From contig NZ_NTGE01000126.1 in assembly GCF_002291145.1 (NCBI RefSeq), positions 124,001 to 188,000 on the forward strand: a stretch of DNA of 64,000 bases. Reading direction: 5' to 3'. The position numbers and the translations under genes are program-made. The notes below the pieces were generated by a model. That model saw nothing but the letters and a program-made list of their open reading frames with translations. It ran no database searches and had not been told where the DNA came from. Each line of letters begins with the position of its first letter. The stretch's first letter is position 1. The DNA is from Streptomyces sp. SA15. GTDB taxonomy: Bacteria; Actinomycetota; Actinomycetes; Streptomycetales; Streptomycetaceae. Positions 52,901-64,000 of this stretch are shown here, piece after piece.

Positions 52901-55900
52901 CCCGCACGACGGCTTCTTCGCCCTCGGCGGCCACTCGCTGCTCGCCCTGCGGCTCCTGGGCCGCGTACGGGCCACGCTCGGCACCGAGCTGACGCTGCGC
53001 GACGTGTTCCGGACGCCCACTCCGGCCGGGCTCGCCCGGCAGATCGGTGCGGGGACGGCCGTACGGCCCGCCCTCCCTAGGCCGGCCCCGCGCACCACGG
53101 CGGGCGAGGCCCCCCTGTCGTCGGCCCAGCGGCGGCTGTGGTTCCTGCACCGGCTGGAGGGACCCGGCGCCGCCTACAACATCCCGGTCGCCGTACGGCT
53201 GACCGGCAGCCCTCTGGACCCGGACGCCCTGCGCGCCGCCCTCGCCGACCTCGTCGCCCGGCACGAGATCCTGCGGACCGTGTACCCGGACGCCGACGGG
53301 GTTCCGTGCCAGCGACTGCTGGACGCCGTACGGGCGGAGCCTCATGTCGAGCACCTCACGGAGGCCGAACTTCCCGAGAGACTGGGGGTGTTGGCTGCGG
53401 AGGGGTTCGAGCTCGCCGAGGACATCCCCCTCCGTGCGCATCTCCTCGTCCTCGGTCCCGAGGACCACGTCCTGCTGCTCGTCCTGCACCACATCGCCTC
53501 GGACGGCTGGTCGCTGGACCCCCTCCTGCGTGACCTGGCGACCGCCTACCGGGCCCGGCTGGCCACGCGGGAGCCGGACTGGGCGCCGCTGCCCCTCCAG
53601 TACGGCGACTACGGCGCCTGGCAGCACGAGCACCTCGGCGCCGACCAGGAACGTCAACTCGCCCACTGGCGCGAGGCACTCGCCGGACTCCCCGACGAAC
53701 TCACGCTCCCTGCCGACCGGCCGCGCCCCGCCCGTGCCACCCACCGGGGCGGCGACATCCCCGTCCGGCTGGACGCCGCCCTGCACCGGCGGCTGCGCGA
53801 GCTGGCCGCCGGGAGCGGGACGACCGTGTTCATGGTCGTGCAGGCGGGGCTCGCCGCCCTGCTCACCCGGCTCGGCGCGGGCACCGACATTCCGCTCGGC
53901 ACACCGGTCGCGGGCCGCGCCGACGAGGTGCTCGACGACCTGGTCGGCTGCTTCGTCAACACCCTCGTCCTGCGCACCGACACCTCCGGCGACCCGACCT
54001 TCCAGGAACTGCTGGCCCGGGTACGGGAAACCGACCTGGCGGCCTACGCCCTCCAGGACCTGCCGTTCGAGCAGCTGGTCGAGGCCCTCAACCCGCCGCG
54101 GTCGATGGCCCGGCACCCGCTCTTCCAGGTGATGCTCGCCTTCCGCCCCACCACCGGACCCCGGCTCGACCTGCCCGGGCTCGACGCCCGGACGGTGCCC
54201 GTGGAGACCGGGGCCACGAAGATCGACCTGACGTTCAACCTCGCCGAACTCGGCTCCGGCGACGGCATCGAGGGCGTCCTCCAGTACAGCGCCGACCTCT
54301 TCGACCGCCGTACGGCCGAGGAACTGGCCGCCCGTCTGGAACGGCTGCTGCGGGCCGCCGTCGACGCCCCGGACCGGCCCATCGGCACCCTCGACATCCT
54401 GAGCGCGGACGAACGCCGGTGCCTGCTGGCCGGGTTCAACGACACGGGACGGGATGTCCCGGACACCACCTTCCCGCGGATGTTCGAGGCGCGTGTCGCC
54501 TCGGTGCCGGACGCGGTGGCGGTGACGGACGCGGGGACTTCGCTGACGTACCGTCAACTCGATGCTCACGCCGACCGGTTGGCGCGCGCTCTCACCTCGT
54601 ACGGTGCCGGGCCGGGCCGGATCGTCGCCTTCTCGCTGCCCCGGTCCATCGACCTCGCGGTCGCCGTGCTCGCCGTACTCAAGGCCGGCGCGGCCTATCT
54701 GCCGCTCGACCCGGAGCATCCCGCCGAGCGCACGGCTTACCTGCTCTCCGATGCGGCGCCCGTGTGCGTGATCGCCCGGGACCGGCTCCCGGCCATCGCC
54801 CGGGACCAGCGTCCTGTCGACGTGCCCATCGTCTGTCCCGATGCGACCCCGGACGATCCGGACGCGCCCCTCGCCGAAGCCCGCCCCGCCGACCCCGCCT
54901 ACCTGATCTACACCTCCGGCACCACCGGACACCCCAAGGGCGTCGTCGTCGAGCACCGCAACCTCACCACCTACGTGGCCCGGTGCGTCGAGGCCTACCC
55001 GAGCCTGCGTGGCGCCTCGCTGTTGCACGCCACCATGTCCTTCGACGCCACTGTCACCACCCTGCACGGGGCGCTGGCCGCCGGCGGCCGCGTCCACATC
55101 GCCGCCTTCCACGAGGCGGGCGCCGCGCCCCTGCCCGGCGGCTACACCTTCCTCAAGGCCACTCCGAGCCACCTCCCGCTGCTGCCCGCCCTGCCGCACG
55201 ACCTCTCGCCCGCCGAGGAGTTCATGCTGGGCGGCGAGGCCCTGGTCGGTGAGGCCCTGCGCGCCTGGCGCCGCGACCACCCGCACGTACGCCTGATCAA
55301 CCACTACGGCCCGACCGAACTCACCGTCGGCTGCACCGACCACCGCATCGAACCCGGCGAGGACCTCCCGACCGGCCCGGTGCCCATCGGCCGCCCCATG
55401 TGGAACACCCGGGCCTACGTCCTGGACGCGCGCCTGAACCCCGTACCGGCCGGTGTCGAGGGCGAGCTGTATGTGGCCGGAGACCATGTGGCCTGCGGCT
55501 ACTGGAACCGTCCCGGGCTGACCGCCCAGCGATTCGTCGCCGCCCCCTTCGGGCCGCCCGGAGAGCGCATGTACCGCACCGGCGACCTGGCCGTGCGCCG
55601 CGCCGACGGCACCCTGGAACTGCGCGGCCGGGCCGACGGGCAGCTCAAGATCCGGGGCCTGAGGATCGAGCCCGGCGAGATCGAGGGCGTGCTCACCGCC
55701 CACCCCGCCGTCACCCAGGCCGCGGTGGTCGTGCGGGAGGACCGGGCGGGCGTACGACGCCTCGTCGGGTACGTCGTCGGGGCCACCGACACCGACCGCC
55801 CCGCCCTCCTCGCGCACGCCGCCCGGCAGCTGCCGGCCCACATGGTCCCCGAGGTGCTCGTGGCCCTCGACGCCCTGCAGATGACGCCCAACGGCAAGCT

Positions 55901-57581
55901 GGACCGCGCCGCACTGCCCGCGCCCGACGCAGCCCGGGAGGCTCCGGGCGCGGAACGGGGGCCCCGCACCCCGCAGGAGGAGATCCTGCGGGAGCTGTTC
56001 GCCGAGGTGCTCGACGTCGCCGACGTGGGCCTCGACGACGGGTTCTTCGACCTCGGCGGCGACAGCATCACCTCCATCCACCTCGTGAGCCGCGCCCTCG
56101 CAGCGGGCCTGCGGCTGACCCCGCGCGACGTCTTCGAACAGCGGACCGTCGCCGCGCTCGCCGCGCTGGCGGCGGGCCGCCCGACGCCCGAGCAGCCTGC
56201 GGAGCAGGAGCCGGCCGTTGGTGAACTGCCGCTCACCCCGGCGATGCACCGGCTGCTCGACCGCGGCGGTCCCATCGGCTCGTTCAGCCAGTCCGTGCTG
56301 CTCGTCACCCCCGCCGGCGCCGACGAGAAGCGGCTGACGGCGGCGCTCCAGGCGCTCGTCGACCACCACGATGTCCTGCGGATGCGCCTCGCGGCGGACG
56401 ACCGGCCGGCGGTGATCCCACCTCCCGGAAGCGTGGACGCGGGCGCGCTGCTGGAGCGGATCGCCGTACCGGACGGGGACTTCGGGCTTGTTCCTCAACC
56501 GCAGGTGGACACAGAGAAGTTGCTGCACGCCGTCTGGTTCGATGCCGGACCGGATCGCCCCGGCCGCCTGCTGCTGACGGCCCATCACCTGGCCGTGGAC
56601 GGCGTCTCCTGGAGCATCCTCCGCTTCGACCTGGCCGCCGCCTGGCGCGAGGAGGAGCTGTCCACGCGGGGCACGTCCTTCCGGCGCTGGGCCCGCCTGC
56701 TGGAGCGGGAAGCTCGGGAGCGGGCGCCCGAACTCGCCGTATGGCAAGAGGCGTTGGACCACCCCGATCCGCTGCTCGGCGCCCGTCGCACCGACCCGGA
56801 GCGGGACGTGGCCGACTCGATGCGCCACCTCACCCGGGAACTCCCGAAAGACGTCACCACCGAGCTGCTCACCACCGTGCCCGCCGCCTTCCACGCGGGC
56901 CCCGACGACGTGCTGCTCGCCGCGCTGGCCGCCGCCTTCGCCCGGTGGCGGCGCCATCCGGCCCTCCTGCTGGACATCGAGCGGCACGGCCGCGAGGAGA
57001 TCGCCGACGGCGTCGACCTGTCCCGCACGGTGGGCTGGTTCACCAGCGTCGTACCGGCCCGGCTCGACCTCGCCGGAGTCGACCTCGACGATCCGGCCGG
57101 CGTCCTCAAGAGCGTCAAGGAACAGCTGCGGTCCGTGCCCGACCACGGCATCGGCCACGGTCTCCTCCGGCACCTCAACCCGGAGACCGGCCCGGTCCTC
57201 GCCGCGCTTCCGGCCCCGCAGATCGGCTTCAACTACCTGGGTCGCGCGGCCCACTTGGGGGAAGCCGACTGGTCCGTGGCACCCGAATCGCCACGGAACC
57301 TGGGCGCGGCCCACGACCCCGCCCAGCCCGTCGCGCACGGCCTGGAGATCACCGCCGTGACCACCGCCGACGGCCGGCTCGACACGACCTGGTCGTGGGC
57401 CCCCGGCATCTGGTCCGAGGACGACGTGCGCGCCCTCGCCGACCTGTGGTGCGCGGAACTGGCCGCTCAGGCCGCCGGCACCCCGGCGGGCGGACACACT
57501 CCGTCCGACCTGCCCCTGGTGGCCCTGTCCCAAGCAGAGATCGACGAACTCGAAGCCGAGTTCGGTAGCGAGTGGAGGTAA
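49983..57581 (+). CDS. Nonribosomal peptide synthetase, C-A-T-C-A-T-E
   Basis: 2532 residues. C1 1-435 (HHIAVDG at 135) resembles the EntF C domain (YQRYHHIAVDG, FGPVVNIMAF), so it may accept an acyl or carrier-bound starter. A1 445-930 has pocket residues D-A-Y-W-W-G-G-T-F-K, a valine-type code. T1 has GGHSL (about 983). C2 1045-1480 has HHIASDG. A2 1495-1970 has D-A-T-K-M-G-H-V-G-K, close to the aspartate code D-L-T-K-V-G-H-I-G-K. T2 has GGDSITS (about 2025), the form that precedes epimerases. The E domain, 2080-2532, has HHLAVDG and FNYLGR. Predicted product so far: X-Val-D-(Asp or analogue). No docking or thioesterase domain is seen; the peptide passes to the next NRPS. Confidence 0.9.
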   Translation: MTVVLELSAAQRSMWFGQRLDPAGPAYNVGEYTEIHGPVDPARFREAVRAVVDATETLRVRFTADDDTVRQLVEADPDWDVPVVDLAGEPASRSAAEAWMAADFATPFDLDQGPLFRYALLKLADAHWIWYQRYHHIAVDGYSCSLIARRVADAYTHTSPTPPPAPLAPLIAKDADYRAGERHASDRDHWTQALTDRPEPASLSARPPQVAEHFHRRTGHLPEAAGDLVHAVADRAGTRWSRVVLAATAAYLHRLTGARDVVLGLAVTARESDTELATPGMASNVLPLRLTVRPDTAVDDLVRQTATATRELLAHQRYRGEDLRRDLDWPQDGRRFFGPVVNIMAFGPELRFAGHPTTRHNLSTGPVEDLAVNVYDRADGHGIRIDLDASPAHYTDAELAAHHRRFVSSLERFVAAEPATPVGRVELTLPEERAVGRLDGGKAHAGATVPELFAAHVAADPDGAALIHGERTTNYWQLNADANRLAHRLLALGIRPEDRVAVLMRRSDHLLTALLGILKAGGAYVGLDPHAPAARTRRILAETGTAALLTDTALTETAEETYDGPVVVTDADPTLDNEPDTDPAVPVHPDRLAYVSYTSGSTGTPKGVAVTHRDVTALATDSAFSDGAHARVLVHSPTAFDASTYEMWVPLLSGGAAVVAGPEEDVDAAAVARLTRRHGLTALWLTAGLFRLAAEEDPGCFAGLRQVWTGGEAVPASAVRRVLAACPELTVTDGYGPTETTTFATTRPCPAGAPVPDPLPIGRPLDGMRAYVLDGALRPVPPGTVGELYVAGPGVARGYLGRPGASAERFVADPDGPPGARMYRTGDRVRVNADGELEFHGRTDGQVKLRGFRIEPGEIETALAAHPEVAQAIAVVREDRDRYLVSYVVPAEGANPTPDALREHLADRLPDYMLPSAVVALDRLPLTANGKLDRAALPAPPTATTVRAEAARTPHEELLCALFADVLGLPEAGPHDGFFALGGHSLLALRLLGRVRATLGTELTLRDVFRTPTPAGLARQIGAGTAVRPALPRPAPRTTAGEAPLSSAQRRLWFLHRLEGPGAAYNIPVAVRLTGSPLDPDALRAALADLVARHEILRTVYPDADGVPCQRLLDAVRAEPHVEHLTEAELPERLGVLAAEGFELAEDIPLRAHLLVLGPEDHVLLLVLHHIASDGWSLDPLLRDLATAYRARLATREPDWAPLPLQYGDYGAWQHEHLGADQERQLAHWREALAGLPDELTLPADRPRPARATHRGGDIPVRLDAALHRRLRELAAGSGTTVFMVVQAGLAALLTRLGAGTDIPLGTPVAGRADEVLDDLVGCFVNTLVLRTDTSGDPTFQELLARVRETDLAAYALQDLPFEQLVEALNPPRSMARHPLFQVMLAFRPTTGPRLDLPGLDARTVPVETGATKIDLTFNLAELGSGDGIEGVLQYSADLFDRRTAEELAARLERLLRAAVDAPDRPIGTLDILSADERRCLLAGFNDTGRDVPDTTFPRMFEARVASVPDAVAVTDAGTSLTYRQLDAHADRLARALTSYGAGPGRIVAFSLPRSIDLAVAVLAVLKAGAAYLPLDPEHPAERTAYLLSDAAPVCVIARDRLPAIARDQRPVDVPIVCPDATPDDPDAPLAEARPADPAYLIYTSGTTGHPKGVVVEHRNLTTYVARCVEAYPSLRGASLLHATMSFDATVTTLHGALAAGGRVHIAAFHEAGAAPLPGGYTFLKATPSHLPLLPALPHDLSPAEEFMLGGEALVGEALRAWRRDHPHVRLINHYGPTELTVGCTDHRIEPGEDLPTGPVPIGRPMWNTRAYVLDARLNPVPAGVEGELYVAGDHVACGYWNRPGLTAQRFVAAPFGPPGERMYRTGDLAVRRADGTLELRGRADGQLKIRGLRIEPGEIEGVLTAHPAVTQAAVVVREDRAGVRRLVGYVVGATDTDRPALLAHAARQLPAHMVPEVLVALDALQMTPNGKLDRAALPAPDAAREAPGAERGPRTPQEEILRELFAEVLDVADVGLDDGFFDLGGDSITSIHLVSRALAAGLRLTPRDVFEQRTVAALAALAAGRPTPEQPAEQEPAVGELPLTPAMHRLLDRGGPIGSFSQSVLLVTPAGADEKRLTAALQALVDHHDVLRMRLAADDRPAVIPPPGSVDAGALLERIAVPDGDFGLVPQPQVDTEKLLHAVWFDAGPDRPGRLLLTAHHLAVDGVSWSILRFDLAAAWREEELSTRGTSFRRWARLLEREARERAPELAVWQEALDHPDPLLGARRTDPERDVADSMRHLTRELPKDVTTELLTTVPAAFHAGPDDVLLAALAAAFARWRRHPALLLDIERHGREEIADGVDLSRTVGWFTSVVPARLDLAGVDLDDPAGVLKSVKEQLRSVPDHGIGHGLLRHLNPETGPVLAALPAPQIGFNYLGRAAHLGEADWSVAPESPRNLGAAHDPAQPVAHGLEITAVTTADGRLDTTWSWAPGIWSEDDVRALADLWCAELAAQAAGTPAGGHTPSDLPLVALSQAEIDELEAEFGSEWR

Positions 57582-57587
57582 CCCACG

Positions 57588-64000
<6,413 letters not shown>

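Overview
The window is high-GC DNA with dense, tightly packed and often overlapping (ATGA, GTGA) genes, frequent GTG starts, FAD- and F420-type oxidoreductases, sugar ABC importers lacking their own ATPase, and large NRPS genes. All of this points to a Streptomyces or close relative. No rRNA, complete tRNA, transposase or CRISPR array was seen.

Layout. (1) 1-1510: the 3' end of an S9-family peptidase, then the 3' half of a tRNA-Pro(GGG) with its terminator, a likely attachment-site scar of an integrated element. (2) 1511-6595: a secreted GH59-type galactocerebrosidase-like enzyme, divergent from an ABC exporter across a palindromic operator candidate. (3) 6850-22720 and 28383-40180: two blocks of CoA-linked catabolic genes. 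They hold acyl-CoA dehydrogenases, including an overlapping pair like heteromeric steroid-side-chain enzymes, SDRs, a thiolase, thiolase-like/DUF35 pairs, an HMG-CoA-synthase-like/DUF35 fusion, a crotonase, DUF2889, an F420-type LLM oxidoreductase, an amidohydrolase, a GntR/FCD regulator and a branched-chain-type (Liv) ABC importer with a LivH-LivM-LivG fusion. The true substrate cannot be read from sequence; a cyclic or branched carboxylic acid such as a steroid- or terpenoid-like compound is plausible. Five promoter regions in these blocks share the heptamer TAGATRA/TYATCTA, so they may form one local regulon. (4) 22708-28369, between the blocks: a sugar locus with a DeoR regulator, a GH4 glycosidase and a divergent three-gene sugar ABC importer. 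(5) 40232-45284: a zinc alcohol dehydrogenase, an IlvD/Edd-type sugar-acid dehydratase, a secreted CBM35-PL9 pectate lyase with a clear promoter/LacI-type operator, and an AbgT transporter remnant. (6) 45291-64000: a branched-chain 2-oxoacid dehydrogenase locus with a fused E1beta-E2, divergent from a biosynthetic operon of a cysteate-synthase-like PLP enzyme and two NRPSs, the second running off the window.

The catabolic blocks carry several lesions. An ADP-forming acyl-CoA synthetase has an in-frame stop, a missing ATP-grasp part and no N-terminal start. A deletion has joined an acyl-CoA dehydrogenase and a beta-lactamase-family gene head to head with both 5' ends lost. Two 1-bp frameshifts lie in a thiolase-like gene and in the Liv substrate-binding protein. 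The frameshifts could be assembly errors; the deletion is hard to explain that way.

The most interesting system is the NRPS operon. Module order is C-A(Val-like)-T, C-A(Asp-like)-T-E, C-A(Thr)-T, C-A(unassigned)-T-E(partial). The first gene resembles cysteate synthase and its stop overlaps the NRPS start. The Asp-like pocket with Ala in place of the usual Leu raises the testable idea that L-cysteate, a sulfonic acid analogue of aspartate, is built into the peptide and epimerised.
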